This document shows, piece by piece, positions 1 to 7,680 of a DNA stretch of 35,350 bases. The translations under genes were made by a program, and so were the position numbers. This stretch comes from CAVPDE01 sp964580575 (GTDB lineage: Bacteria; Desulfobacterota; DSM-4660; Desulfatiglandales; HGW-15): assembly GCA_964580575.1 (NCBI GenBank), contig CAZOLJ010000048.1:1-35350 (forward strand), in the 5' to 3' direction. The first letter of the stretch is position 1. Each line of letters begins with the position of its first letter. The notes beneath the pieces are model-generated. The model did no database searches. It had not been told where the DNA came from and saw only the letters and a list, made by a program, of their open reading frames with translations.

Positions 1-251
1 AACTCTTTGCCTGCCACAAACTTCGGGACATTCTTCGCCTTGATCTTGATCTCTGCGCCGGTCTGTGGATTTCTTCCTTTTCGTGCTTTCCTCTTTCCCA
101 CCTTGAAGGTGCCGAACCCGACAATCGTTACAGACTGTTTCTTTTTGAGTGCTTTCGTGATGCCCGCCAGCACTGCTTCTACGGCATCCGCAGCCGCTTT
201 CTTGGTGGCTACGACTTTTGCCACCTCATTCACCAGATCACCCTTGTTCAT
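1..251 (-). CDS. hup: HU family DNA-binding protein (3' end outside window)
   Basis: This encodes a histone-like HU protein, a small dimeric nucleoid protein that bends DNA without strong sequence specificity. The visible 83 residues begin MNKGDLVNEVA and carry the HU core GFGTFKVGKRKARKGRNP, which forms the DNA-embracing beta arm, followed by the usual AKNVPKF stretch. HU proteins are about 90 residues long, so only some seven residues are missing past base 1. An AGGAGG ribosome site lies at 260-265, ideally spaced from the ATG at 251. The gene stands alone and is transcribed leftwards. IHF subunits share the fold, but the sequence reads as HU. Confidence 0.95.
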   Translation of the reverse strand, partial: MNKGDLVNEVAKVVATKKAAADAVEAVLAGITKALKKKQSVTIVGFGTFKVGKRKARKGRNPQTGAEIKIKAKNVPKFVAGKE

Positions 252-436
252 TGCTCTTTCCTCCTCGCTTTATGGGTTAGGCTTATGAAATAGACAGCTG
301 CAGACTAGTCAATTCTAAAGCCATTTTCAACAAGAAAATAACAGGGAGCTTCATTTTATCCACTATTTTAGACCTTCTCCGGGTTTTCAACACCAGAACC
401 TATCCCTCACGCCCGCTCCCCTTTGGGTCGCTCGAT

Positions 437-456
437 CCCGCCGAAGGCGGGTAAAC
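437..456. repeat. CCCGCC-GAA-GGCGGG palindrome with GTAAAC tail
   Basis: A 6-bp GC stem with a three-base loop is followed by GTAAAC. The reverse complement is nearly repeated at 35122-35141 (18 of 20 bases by eye), so this is a dispersed hairpin. It lies just past the 3' end of the SDR gene and has no U-tract, so terminator function is uncertain. The rest of 252-473 shows nothing else recognisable. Confidence 0.55.
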
Positions 457-473
457 TCTGCGAGAGACAGGGG

Positions 474-1253
474 TTACCCGGGCCAGCCCAAGCGCCTGTA
501 GTAGTCCAGCGTGCCGAAGTGACCGCTCAAGTGGTCACTCGATGGCGACGCAAGATACACGGCAAGCGGCGCCACCCTCTCCGGGTCCTTCAGAAGGCCT
601 TTTTCTTTGCACTCCGCAAACCGATCATGAAGTTCCTTGCCCAGAACTCCCGGCCCCAGGCCTCTCACGCCCTCCTGCAATCCCGTGTCCAGGAGGCCCG
701 GATCGATCGCATTCACCTGGATGTTCATCGGCTTCCACTCCTCGGCCAGGGAACGGGTCATCTGGATCTCCCCGGCCTTGGACACGGCATAGGCGCAAAA
801 CCTGGGGTAGGCCATCTGCCCCAGCCCCGAGGAGACATTGACGATTTTCCCTGATCCTCGCTCCCTCATGACAAGGCCGGCAGCCCTGCAGCACAAATAG
901 GCCCCGTACAGATTGGTGTTGAGGGTCTTCTGCCACGCGCTCTCATCGGCATCCTCAAGGAATCTCGCCGGGCCCATGACAGCCGCATTGTTTATCAGGA
1001 TGTCCAGCCCGCCATAATTCCTGACCGCCTCGTCAATGGCCTGTGAGACGTCCTCCGGCTTGGAGACATCCCCGACAGAGAAATCCCCCTCTCCAGCCGA
1101 CCCTCTGATCAGAGAGACGACCTCCTGGAGATCTTCCGCGGTCCGGCTCATGATCACCACACGCGCCCCTTCGCGAGCCATGGACAGGGCGATGGACCGC
1201 CCAAGGCCCCGGCCGCCGCCGGAAATAAAAGCAACTTTTTCTTTTAGGATCAT
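474..1253 (-). CDS. SDR family NAD(P)-dependent oxidoreductase
   Basis: This is a short-chain dehydrogenase/reductase of 259 residues, the normal size for a classical SDR. It shows the Rossmann glycine motif SGGGRGLGRS near the N-terminus, the NNAA structural motif, the catalytic serine in NVSSG, and the YAVSK pair of catalytic Tyr and Lys. The family reduces or oxidises alcohols and ketones with NAD(P)H. The fabG-like architecture fits 3-oxoacyl reduction, but the substrate cannot be told from sequence. The ATG at 1253 (MILKEKVAFISG) is preferred over a start 19 codons upstream because the SDR fold begins there, although the ribosome site is weak. No neighbour suggests a pathway. Confidence 0.85.
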   Translation of the reverse strand: MILKEKVAFISGGGRGLGRSIALSMAREGARVVIMSRTAEDLQEVVSLIRGSAGEGDFSVGDVSKPEDVSQAIDEAVRNYGGLDILINNAAVMGPARFLEDADESAWQKTLNTNLYGAYLCCRAAGLVMRERGSGKIVNVSSGLGQMAYPRFCAYAVSKAGEIQMTRSLAEEWKPMNIQVNAIDPGLLDTGLQEGVRGLGPGVLGKELHDRFAECKEKGLLKDPERVAPLAVYLASPSSDHLSGHFGTLDYYRRLGWPG

Positions 1254-1340
1254 ATGCGATACCCCCGGCGTGTTGGAGTAATGGAAAAGCAAGACCGACA
1301 AACCACCCACGAAAGCAGTAAAGCTTAAAGAAAAGCCAGT

Positions 1341-1443
1341 CTCACGCAGAGCCGCAGAGCGCGCAGAGAAAGAGAAGAATTAGTGTTTTGTTTTCGAACC
1401 CCAATAGATTTCTCTCTCTGCGCCCTCGGCGTCTCTGCGAGAG
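1341..1443. repeat. CGCAGAG-type inverted repeat element
   Basis: The left arm at about 1341-1377 is built from repeats of CGCAGAG followed by AAAGAGAA. The right arm at about 1410-1443 is the inverse, rich in CTCTGCG. The same element recurs at 8510-8594 between larE and the YcaO gene. It occupies much of the 282-bp space between the SDR gene and menA and could form a long imperfect hairpin. No open reading frame in it is credible. Confidence 0.65.
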
Positions 1444-1480
1444 ATAAGCTTTCCCCCTTCTCTGGTTTGGCCAGATCAGC

Positions 1481-1509
1481 TTGACCGAAAAGAATCTTTT
1501 CAATATACT
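1481..1509 (+). promoter_or_regulatory. Sigma-70-type promoter of menA
   Basis: TTGACC (1481-1486) and TATACT (1504-1509) are separated by exactly 17 bases. The predicted transcript starts near 1516, and the ribosome site GGAGG (1523-1527) precedes the ATG at 1536. The spacer contains the inverted repeat GAAAAGAATCTTTTC, which may be an operator. Confidence 0.65.
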
Positions 1510-1535
1510 CGCAAGCCGCTTTGGAGGATGAAGTC

Positions 1536-2447
1536 ATGTCCCAGATTGCCTTGTGGTGGAAAGCGGTTCGGCCTTTTGCCTTCACCGTAAGCCTGATCCC
1601 GCCCATCCTGGGCGGCCTTATGGCGCTGGTGGAAAACCCCGGGCTCAAATTCAGCCTTTTCCGCTTTATCCTGGCCGGTATCGGGTGCATGACCGCCCAT
1701 GCAGGGGCTAATCTTGTTTCCGACTATTACGACTTCAAAACCCGGGTGGATCGGGATGGAACCTTCGGCTCAAGCGGTCTGCTTGTCGGCGGCATCATGT
1801 CGCCCGAACAAATCCTAGTCGGGGGCTGGATCGCCCTGGTCCTTGCGGGAGTTGTCGGAGCTTATCTTGTCCTTGTCACTCCCGGCGGCACCTTTCTTAT
1901 CTGGTTGATCCTGATCGGCGGACTCCTGGGGGTCTTCTACACGGCCAAGCCCTTTGAGTTCAAGTACCACGCCCTGGGCGACCTTGCCGTCTTTATCTCC
2001 TTTGGGCCGGCCATGGTTCTTGGGGCCTACTTTGTCCAGGCCCATCATTTCTCATGGAAACCGGTGCTCTACTCCATCCCCATCGGGTTGCTCGTGGATG
2101 CGGTTCTTCACAGCAACAATCTCCGCGACATTGTAAACGACGGGGCCGTGAAAATCAAAACCGTGCCCATTCTCATCGGGGAAAAGTGGGCCAAGATCAT
2201 GTACCAGGCCCTTGTCTTCGGAGCCTACCTGATCACTCTGCTCCTGGTTCTCGCAAGCGGCCTGACCGCCTTTGCCCTCCTGGTCTTTGTTTCTCTTCCC
2301 CTGGCCATCAGAGTCGTCAACATGGTTCGCCACAAAGAAAGAGTTCCCGCGGAAAGATTCGCTATGGTCGACGCGGCTACCGCCCAGGTTCACCTGGCCT
2401 TTGGATTGCTTATGGTCGTTGGGCTCGCGCTCAGATGGATCCTGTGA
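1536..2447 (+). CDS. menA: 1,4-dihydroxy-2-naphthoate polyprenyltransferase (UbiA family)
   Basis: This is a membrane prenyltransferase that attaches the polyprenyl tail to 1,4-dihydroxy-2-naphthoate, the penultimate step of menaquinone synthesis. The first Asp-rich motif is NLVSDYYDFKTRVDRDG, and the second region carries NNLRDIVND, the form typical of MenA. Both bind Mg-diphosphate. About eight or nine hydrophobic helices are visible in 303 residues, the usual family length. The ATG at 1536 follows GGAGG with good spacing; an upstream TTG in the same frame overlaps that site and is not favoured. The product would supply quinone for the cytochrome b system further along the window. Other UbiA enzymes are possible but less likely. 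Confidence 0.85.
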   Translation: MSQIALWWKAVRPFAFTVSLIPPILGGLMALVENPGLKFSLFRFILAGIGCMTAHAGANLVSDYYDFKTRVDRDGTFGSSGLLVGGIMSPEQILVGGWIALVLAGVVGAYLVLVTPGGTFLIWLILIGGLLGVFYTAKPFEFKYHALGDLAVFISFGPAMVLGAYFVQAHHFSWKPVLYSIPIGLLVDAVLHSNNLRDIVNDGAVKIKTVPILIGEKWAKIMYQALVFGAYLITLLLVLASGLTAFALLVFVSLPLAIRVVNMVRHKERVPAERFAMVDAATAQVHLAFGLLMVVGLALRWIL

Positions 2448-2505
2448 GGAGCGGCCTAACGGCCTAGAGGAGCGCGGAGCTTGAGGAGCGCTACGCTCAA
2501 GGACC

Positions 2506-2523
2506 GTCTCGCTGTCGCGAGAC
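2506..2523. other. Small hairpin between menA and the CPBP gene
   Basis: GTCTCGC and GCGAGAC pair around a TGTC loop. A second imperfect hairpin (CTTGAG...CTCAAG, 2480-2501) precedes it. There is no T-run, so these are structured spacer rather than a clear terminator. Confidence 0.35.
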
Positions 2524-2594
2524 TTGAGGCAAAAGAAGAAGAGAGGAAGCGTTAAAGGCGTAGAATTCGTTAAAAACAGAAGAAAGAGCAATAG

Positions 2595-3257
2595 GTGAAC
2601 GGTCAACGGGGAACAGTGAACGGTGAACGAAACATTGGGCTGTGGGCAAGCATCGGGCTGGCTTTTGTGCTCTGGTTCGTCATGTTCGTCCTGCAACCCC
2701 TAAACTTCTGGGTCATGCTCACCTTCAGCACCTCCCTTCTCTCCGTCGTCGCTTTTGCCCTGGGCCGGCCTCTCATTCCAAGCGGAGAGTTCACCGCGAA
2801 GAATGGACTCGTTGGAGTTCTCCTGGCTGCGCTTCTGTACGCCCTTTTCTACCTGGGGAACCAGTTTCTCCTTCTGGTATCCCGGCTCTTTCCATCTCTC
2901 CTTCCCGACCCCGCACGGGACATCGCTTCCGTTTACGCGAACCTAGGAGGGCTCTCCCCATCCCTTGTCGCCTTTCTGCTCTTTTTCCCCATCGGGTTTG
3001 GAGAGGAGGTCTTCTGGCGCGGCTTCGTTCAGCGACGGTTGGGAGAGAGAGGGTCTGTCACGTCCGCTTTTGTCCTCACCACCCTTCTTTACACCGCGAT
3101 CCATGTTCCCACGGGAAACCCGGTGCTCATCCTGGCAGCTCTCACCTGCGGTCTTTTCTGGGGGGGCTTTTACTGGGCGACCGGCCGTCTTGTCCCAGTG
3201 CTTGTCTCGCACATGCTCTGGGACCCCTTCATTTTTGTGATCATGCCGATCAAGTAA
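2595..3257 (+). CDS. CPBP family intramembrane metalloprotease
   Basis: This is a polytopic protein of about 220 residues with the Abi/CPBP (Rce1-like) signature: the double-glutamate motif GEEVFWRG near residue 137, a histidine in TAIHVPTGN, and a final HMLWD. These residues line the proposed glutamate/histidine protease site inside the membrane. Targets are unknown; the family includes prenyl-protein processing enzymes and bacteriocin-immunity-like proteins. The start is uncertain. GTG at 2595 and GTG at 2616 both lie inside a degenerate GTGAACGG word array, and neither has a strong ribosome site. Thus the first 10-15 residues (MNGQRGTVNGERN) are translated repeat. The gene follows menA on the same strand after about 150 bases. 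Confidence 0.75.
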   Translation: MNGQRGTVNGERNIGLWASIGLAFVLWFVMFVLQPLNFWVMLTFSTSLLSVVAFALGRPLIPSGEFTAKNGLVGVLLAALLYALFYLGNQFLLLVSRLFPSLLPDPARDIASVYANLGGLSPSLVAFLLFFPIGFGEEVFWRGFVQRRLGERGSVTSAFVLTTLLYTAIHVPTGNPVLILAALTCGLFWGGFYWATGRLVPVLVSHMLWDPFIFVIMPIK

Positions 3258-3350
3258 TCAAAAAAAGAATACAGAAGACAGAATACAAGTAGACAGAAAA
3301 AAGCCTAAAACCAGAAGGGCAACAACACAGTCCCGAGGACACAAGAAAGA

Positions 3351-3386
3351 AAAAGCACGAAAGAGAGGTTACCCTTTCGTGCTTTT
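3351..3386. terminator. Bidirectional rho-independent terminator
   Basis: AAAAGCACGAAAG (3351-3363) and CTTTCGTGCTTTT (3374-3386) form a perfect 13-bp stem around a 10-base loop, with a T-run at the end in both directions. It sits between the convergent CPBP and cytochrome b genes. Confidence 0.75.
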
Positions 3387-3452
3387 GTGATGGCTCTTGG
3401 ATTTTGCCTTTACTGATCACTGACCACTGATTTCATGCTGTCTCCTGTCTTC

Positions 3453-3552
3453 NNNNNNNNNNNNNNNNNNNNNNNNNNNNNNNNNNNNNNNNNNNNNNNN
3501 NNNNNNNNNNNNNNNNNNNNNNNNNNNNNNNNNNNNNNNNNNNNNNNNNNNN
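3453..3552. other. Scaffold gap of 100 N between short repeats
   Basis: The run of exactly 100 N is flanked by the same 15 bases, CTGTCTCCTGTCTTC, at 3438-3452 and 3553-3567. The spacer from 3258 to 3572 otherwise holds a seven-base word array (ACAGAAGACAGAATAC at about 3271-3286, roughly inverse to the gap-flanking words), the terminator at 3351-3386, and no credible gene. The real gap size is unknown. Confidence 0.9.
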
Positions 3553-3572
3553 CTGTCTCCTGTCTTCCATTC

Positions 3573-4211
3573 TTATTTTTGCTGTACGGGCACTTCTTCG
3601 TAGCCCGAACACATGGCCTTGATGTGGGCGGTCAGGGAGTGCCCGGTCGTGGTCATGTACACGTGGACCACCAGGAATACGAGCAAAGCAAAACCCCCTG
3701 CCATGTGCAAAAAGGCGATCGTGCTGAGGCTGAACGCCGTGATTCCCATTTCCGGCCAGGAATTGTACATGTAGTAGAGCAACCCTGTGACCATCTGATA
3801 GGGAATCAGGAACACGGAAATGGCAAGGTACGTCAGCCTCTGGAGGGGATTGTGCTTGACCCTTTCGCTCTTGGGAACCGGATGAGGCTCTCCCCTGAAA
3901 ATTCCAACGGCGTAGTAGAGCATCACCTTGAAGAGCATTTTGGTGGTGGGAATGTAGTACTTCCACTGACCGGTCGTCAGGTGCCAGAAGATAATGAACG
4001 CATACAGGACCAGCCATGCGATTCCCAGGAAATTGTGCCACTCTACGGCTCTCTTGAACCCGAAGAGGTTGTACCCCATGTGGATCTCGTATCCGGTGAG
4101 ACCCAGCAGAACCACAAAGGCCGCCTGAACCCAGTGCCAGAAGCGCTCAAACCTTGTGTAGAGATAAATCCTCTCAAAGGTGCACTCATCATTCGTCATC
4201 CCGTTGCTCAT
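3573..4211 (-). CDS. Cytochrome b (four-helix b-type membrane subunit)
   Basis: This is a 212-residue integral membrane cytochrome of the cytochrome b561/Ni-Fe-hydrogenase b-subunit superfamily. Four or more hydrophobic helices carry His candidates for heme b: FWHW in the first helix, EWH and FWH around the second, and HMAGGF plus VVHVYMTTTGH in the last. It would exchange electrons with menaquinone and pass them to or from the octaheme cytochrome encoded immediately upstream. The two coding regions overlap by 23 bases, indicating translational coupling. The ATG at 4211 follows a GGGAG-type site; a second ATG at 4199 is possible. The short N-terminus before the first helix is cytoplasmic by inference. 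Confidence 0.85.
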   Translation of the reverse strand: MSNGMTNDECTFERIYLYTRFERFWHWVQAAFVVLLGLTGYEIHMGYNLFGFKRAVEWHNFLGIAWLVLYAFIIFWHLTTGQWKYYIPTTKMLFKVMLYYAVGIFRGEPHPVPKSERVKHNPLQRLTYLAISVFLIPYQMVTGLLYYMYNSWPEMGITAFSLSTIAFLHMAGGFALLVFLVVHVYMTTTGHSLTAHIKAMCSGYEEVPVQQK

Positions 4212-5841
4212 TTTTCTTCTCCCTTCTTTTGCGGCTCACCAGGCGACCGGCGCCATGGCCCAGTACCGCGATCAGCGCCACAATCACGGCTCCCCAGCCG
4301 ATCACGTTCAGCGCCCGGTTGCTGTCGCGGCCGGGCATGTAGAATCCGCTGAGTTTGGCCAGCCGGCCGTTGCCGGAGTGACATTCCGTGCAAGCTAAGC
4401 TTTTTTCTTTCGGTGCGACCATGTGGGTCGTTTGGAACATGTACTGTGTTTCTGTAAAGTCAAATTCCCCACTGAAAGGCAGGCCGGCGTACTCCATTCC
4501 CTTGGCGATGGCCGTCTTCCAGTCGTAGTCTCCCCAGTAGGCACCCGAACCCTTGGGACCAAAAAGCTTCGGGACCGCCACGGTCTTGTGGACCCTGTCA
4601 TAGGGCTGTTTCCCCTTGTGGATCTTGAAGGGATAGATCCGCGCATTCGGGTCATTGTAGTCCCCCACGGGGTAATTCAGCCTGGTCGCCTGCGCGGGAT
4701 CGATCTTGTCGGTGAGCAGCACGTTTTTCACAATGCCGTTGTACCAGAGGTATTCCGGCTTCACGTCTTTCTCCCAGATGAATTCACCCTTCATGCCGTC
4801 GTAGACCGGGCGACCGTCCTTCATCTTCTTGATGGGTTTTCCTTCCTGGTTCCGCTCGCCGGCCTTGGACCAGTCCCACAACATCTTGGTGGAATTGACC
4901 CTTGCAAACTCGGGAATGTGGCAGGTCTGGCACGCCACCTTGTCGGTGTGATCATTGGCTTTCACTCCCGGTTTGTGCGGTTTTTCGCTGTGGCAAGAGA
5001 TACAGGTGATCCTCTTGATCACGTCCGACTGAAGAAGGGTCCGCTTGTCATCCGTAGCGGGTGTTTTGTAACATCGTCCTGAAATCGAATGCTTCTCGGT
5101 CGTGTGGCAGCGGGTGCAGTTGAAATTCTCTCCCTCCATGGCCATGTGCACATCCAGGGCCCTATTGGGCTTGAACATGGAGGAATCAAGATCCCCGTGT
5201 TTCACCCCTTCTCCCCCACCTCCGAAGAAGTGGCAGGTGCCGCAGTTCTTTCGCGTCGGCCTCCCCACGCTCTGGGCCACCTTGTTCCACTCCGGCGGGT
5301 TGTATGTCTTGTTCTCCATGGGGAACGGGGTGGGCTCGGATACGGGATTGCCCGCCATCGTCGGAAACTTCTCATAGGCCCCTGTCTGCTCATGACACAC
5401 GAGACAGTCGATTTTTTCCTGGGCCGTCAGGTCAAAGGTTTTGTCCTTCCAGCCATAGCCTATGTGGCAGGAGGTACACCGCGGTTCGTTCGAGAGAACG
5501 GAGACGCAGTAGTTGTTCACCACCATTCCTGCTTTCCCCAGCTTTCCCTCTTTGTCCGCAGGGCAGATCCATCGCCAGTGGATCGTCTTCTGGACCTGCT
5601 CTCCTGCCTCGGTGTGACAGCTGAGACAGGCTTTGGTCACCTCGGGCCCGCTCTTGAACCCCTGCTTGAGAACGTCGAACTTGGAATGATCCGCCGTGAC
5701 GTTCCTGGCGTGGCTCGTGCCGTACTCGTCTCCCGGCGCCGGCTTCTTCTCCGGCGTCGCTGCTCCGGAAAGGCTCGGGCTCAGGTTGAGGGCCACACCC
5801 AGCAGGAGCACCAGAGCCCATCGCATCCGTCCTAGATTCAT
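4189..5841 (-). CDS. Octaheme c-type cytochrome, tetrathionate reductase (Otr) family
   Basis: This is a periplasmic, C-terminally anchored multiheme cytochrome of 550 residues. A signal peptide (MNLGRMRWALVLLLGVALNL, cleaved near SGA-ATP) is followed by eight CxxCH heme sites at about residues 72, 122, 146, 200, 242, 280, 304 and 484, then a membrane helix (about 512-533) and a basic tail. The block CLSCHTEAGEQVQKTIHW and the conserved CPAD and NEPRCTSCHIGYGW segments match the octaheme family of Shewanella Otr, which reduces tetrathionate, nitrite and hydroxylamine in vitro. The long stretch between hemes 7 and 8 is also typical. The physiological substrate here is unknown. The start at 5841 uses GGGAG; an ATG at 5853 is an alternative. 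It overlaps the cytochrome b gene. Confidence 0.9.
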   Translation of the reverse strand: MNLGRMRWALVLLLGVALNLSPSLSGAATPEKKPAPGDEYGTSHARNVTADHSKFDVLKQGFKSGPEVTKACLSCHTEAGEQVQKTIHWRWICPADKEGKLGKAGMVVNNYCVSVLSNEPRCTSCHIGYGWKDKTFDLTAQEKIDCLVCHEQTGAYEKFPTMAGNPVSEPTPFPMENKTYNPPEWNKVAQSVGRPTRKNCGTCHFFGGGGEGVKHGDLDSSMFKPNRALDVHMAMEGENFNCTRCHTTEKHSISGRCYKTPATDDKRTLLQSDVIKRITCISCHSEKPHKPGVKANDHTDKVACQTCHIPEFARVNSTKMLWDWSKAGERNQEGKPIKKMKDGRPVYDGMKGEFIWEKDVKPEYLWYNGIVKNVLLTDKIDPAQATRLNYPVGDYNDPNARIYPFKIHKGKQPYDRVHKTVAVPKLFGPKGSGAYWGDYDWKTAIAKGMEYAGLPFSGEFDFTETQYMFQTTHMVAPKEKSLACTECHSGNGRLAKLSGFYMPGRDSNRALNVIGWGAVIVALIAVLGHGAGRLVSRKRREKKNEQRDDE

Positions 5842-5924
5842 CCTTACTCCCATTTCTCTTTCCCCTGTTCCAGTTTTTTGGTCGACATTGACGACTTCGT
5901 AAGAAGTCGGCAACTGTCCTTTTC

Positions 5925-5992
5925 CGTCATTCCGGCGAAAGTCCCTCGACAGGCTCGGGACCCTGAGCTTGTCGAAAGGGCCGGAATCCAGG
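5925..5992. repeat. Nested palindromic repeats
   Basis: An outer TCATTCCGGCGAAAG / CCGGAATCCAGG hairpin encloses a second palindrome, CCCTCGACAGGCTCGGG / CCCTGAGCTTGTCGAAAGG. Both look like dispersed intergenic repeats, the inner one apparently lodged inside the outer. They lie in the untranslated leader of the octaheme cytochrome. A further hairpin, GACTTC-GTAA-GAAGTC, is at 5893-5908. Confidence 0.6.
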
Positions 5993-6132
5993 AAAGACGC
6001 GCACTTCTCCCGGATTGAGACGGGACAGAGCGCTCTTACACTTCAACAAACAGATGGGTGAAACCACGCCGATAAGATCCAGTGTCGAAGCCATTTCCAT
6101 GCTGAGTCCCAACAAGACTGATGCAATAGTTC

Positions 6133-6148
6133 TGCAAACCCTGTGCCG
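6133..6148 (-). promoter_or_regulatory. Candidate sigma-54 (-24/-12) promoter for the octaheme cytochrome
   Basis: On the minus strand the sequence reads CGGCAC-AGGGT-TTGCA. The GG and GC pairs have the ten-base spacing required by sigma-54, and the match to TGGCAC-N5-TTGCA fails only at the first base. It points towards the cytochrome operon, about 280 bases from its start. A sigma-54 activator gene lies divergently next to it. The long leader is a weakness. Confidence 0.5.
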
Positions 6149-6231
6149 ACAATTTGGATGGATTCCCCTTTCGCAACTCACTGTTATTTTTTTTGAACTG
6201 GAAACGAAGCTTGACGCAGCCTCCTAAAAGT

Positions 6232-6260
6232 GTTTAAAGTGCTTAAACAGGTGATTAAAC
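6232..6260. promoter_or_regulatory. Candidate upstream activator site
   Basis: The inverted repeat GTTTAA-AGTGC-TTAAAC (6232-6248) is followed by a further half site GATTAAAC (6253-6260). It lies directly before the activator gene and about 85-115 bases upstream of the candidate sigma-54 promoter on the minus strand, the usual distance for an enhancer-binding protein. It could also mediate autoregulation. Apart from this site, the promoter and the repeats noted, 5842-6273 shows no credible gene. Confidence 0.45.
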
Positions 6261-6273
6261 AAGCGGGCATGAC

Positions 6274-7580
6274 ATGAACGCTCACGAGATCAACCGTTAT
6301 CTAAAGGACATCATCGGCACCATGAACGAAGGGCTGCTTCTGGTTGCGCCCGACGGGACCATGCTCATGGTGAACAAGGCCTTTGAGGAACTGACAGGGT
6401 ACAAAGCAGAAGAGGTCTTAGGGAAACCCTGCACACTTCTCAGTTGCGATGCGTGCGAGACCACTCTCAAAGCTGGTGGCACCTCCTGGTGTAGCTTGTT
6501 TGACAAGGGGCAGGTGGTCAAGAAGCGCTGTTCCCTCATCAAGAAGGACGGGTCCTGCCTCCCGGTGATTAAGAACGCCTCCCTTCTCAAAGACGATGAG
6601 GGCCTCCCCTTGGGAGCTGTAGAGACCTTGACGGACATTTCAGAGTTAGAGCGGCTGGATCAGGAAGTGCACCTTCTTTCCCACCGGCTTGAGACGAAGA
6701 ACGGCTTTCAGGGGATTGTCGGGAGCTCCCCGGCGATGCAGAGAGTCTATCAGATCGTTAAGAAGGCTGCTTTGAGCGATGCGCCGGTCATCATCTATGG
6801 AGAAAGCGGTACCGGGAAAGAATTGGTGGCAAGGGCCATTCATCTCATGGGCAGGAGAAAAGACGCGCCTTTTGTCCAGCTCAACTGCGCAGCGCTCAAT
6901 GAAGCCTTGCTCGAGAGCGAGCTCTTCGGCCACATCAAAGGCGCCTTCACAGGAGCTTATCGTCATCGAATCGGCCGGTTCGAGGCAGCTCACGAAGGAG
7001 ACCTCTTCCTTGATGAGATTGCGGACATCCCCCTGGCCACACAGGTGAAGCTCCTCCGAGTCCTTGAAACAAAACAGTTCGAGCGGGTTGGGGACCATCG
7101 ACCCGTATCCGTGGATGTTCGGATTGTCACGGCCACCAACAAGGATCTCCAAGAGATGATCGACAGCAAGAGATTCAGGGAGGACCTCTTCTTCCGCATC
7201 AACGTCATTCCTATTCATCTTCCACCCCTTCGTGAGCGGATGGAGGATGTCCCCCTCCTGGTGAACGCCTTTGTGGAGCGCTTAAAGGAACGGACTGGAA
7301 AGAGGATCACCGGGTTGTCGCGGGAAGCTATGGACCGATTCATGTCTTACCCGTGGCCGGGCAATGTGCGAGAACTGAAAAGTGCGTTGGAGTACGCCTT
7401 TGTGATTACAGAGAAAGGAACCGTTGATTTGGAGCAACTGCCGCATCCGCTCGTTTCAGAACCAAGCCGTCACCCTTCGAACCCAAAGAAGCCTGAAGAA
7501 AAAATCGCTCTCATCGAAGCTCTCCGGAAAAGCAACGGAAACCAGTCCGAGGCCGCACGGATCCTGGGGGTCAATCGCGT
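6274..7580 (+). CDS. PAS-sensing sigma-54-dependent Fis-family activator (3' end in gap)
   Basis: This is an enhancer-binding transcription activator. Residues 1-125 form a PAS domain (VNKAFEELTGYKAEEVLG) that contains six cysteines at 53, 58, 61, 73, 86 and 95. Residues about 145-380 are the AAA+ domain with Walker A GESGTGKE, the sigma-54 contact loop GAFTGA, Walker B LFLDEIADI, and the arginine-finger region FREDLFFRINVIPIHLPPLR. The C-terminus starts a Fis-type helix-turn-helix (NQSEAARILGVNR) that is cut by the N gap after base 7580, so only some 12-20 residues should be missing. It is transcribed away from the octaheme cytochrome operon, its likely target. The cysteines suggest redox or metal sensing, which is inference. 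Confidence 0.92.
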
Positions 7581-7680
7581 NNNNNNNNNNNNNNNNNNNN
7601 NNNNNNNNNNNNNNNNNNNNNNNNNNNNNNNNNNNNNNNNNNNNNNNNNNNNNNNNNNNNNNNNNNNNNNNNNNNNNNNN
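7581..7680. other. Scaffold gap of 100 N
   Basis: Exactly 100 N separate the truncated Fis helix-turn-helix from the truncated start of larE. The lost DNA must hold the end of the activator and the first 15-25 codons of larE. Flanking bases show no shared repeat. True length is unknown. Confidence 0.9.

Noticed and set aside
6015..6227. Small open frame of 70 codons between the cytochrome and activator genes
   Set aside because: No ribosome site, no family resemblance, and it overlaps the likely sigma-54 promoter.
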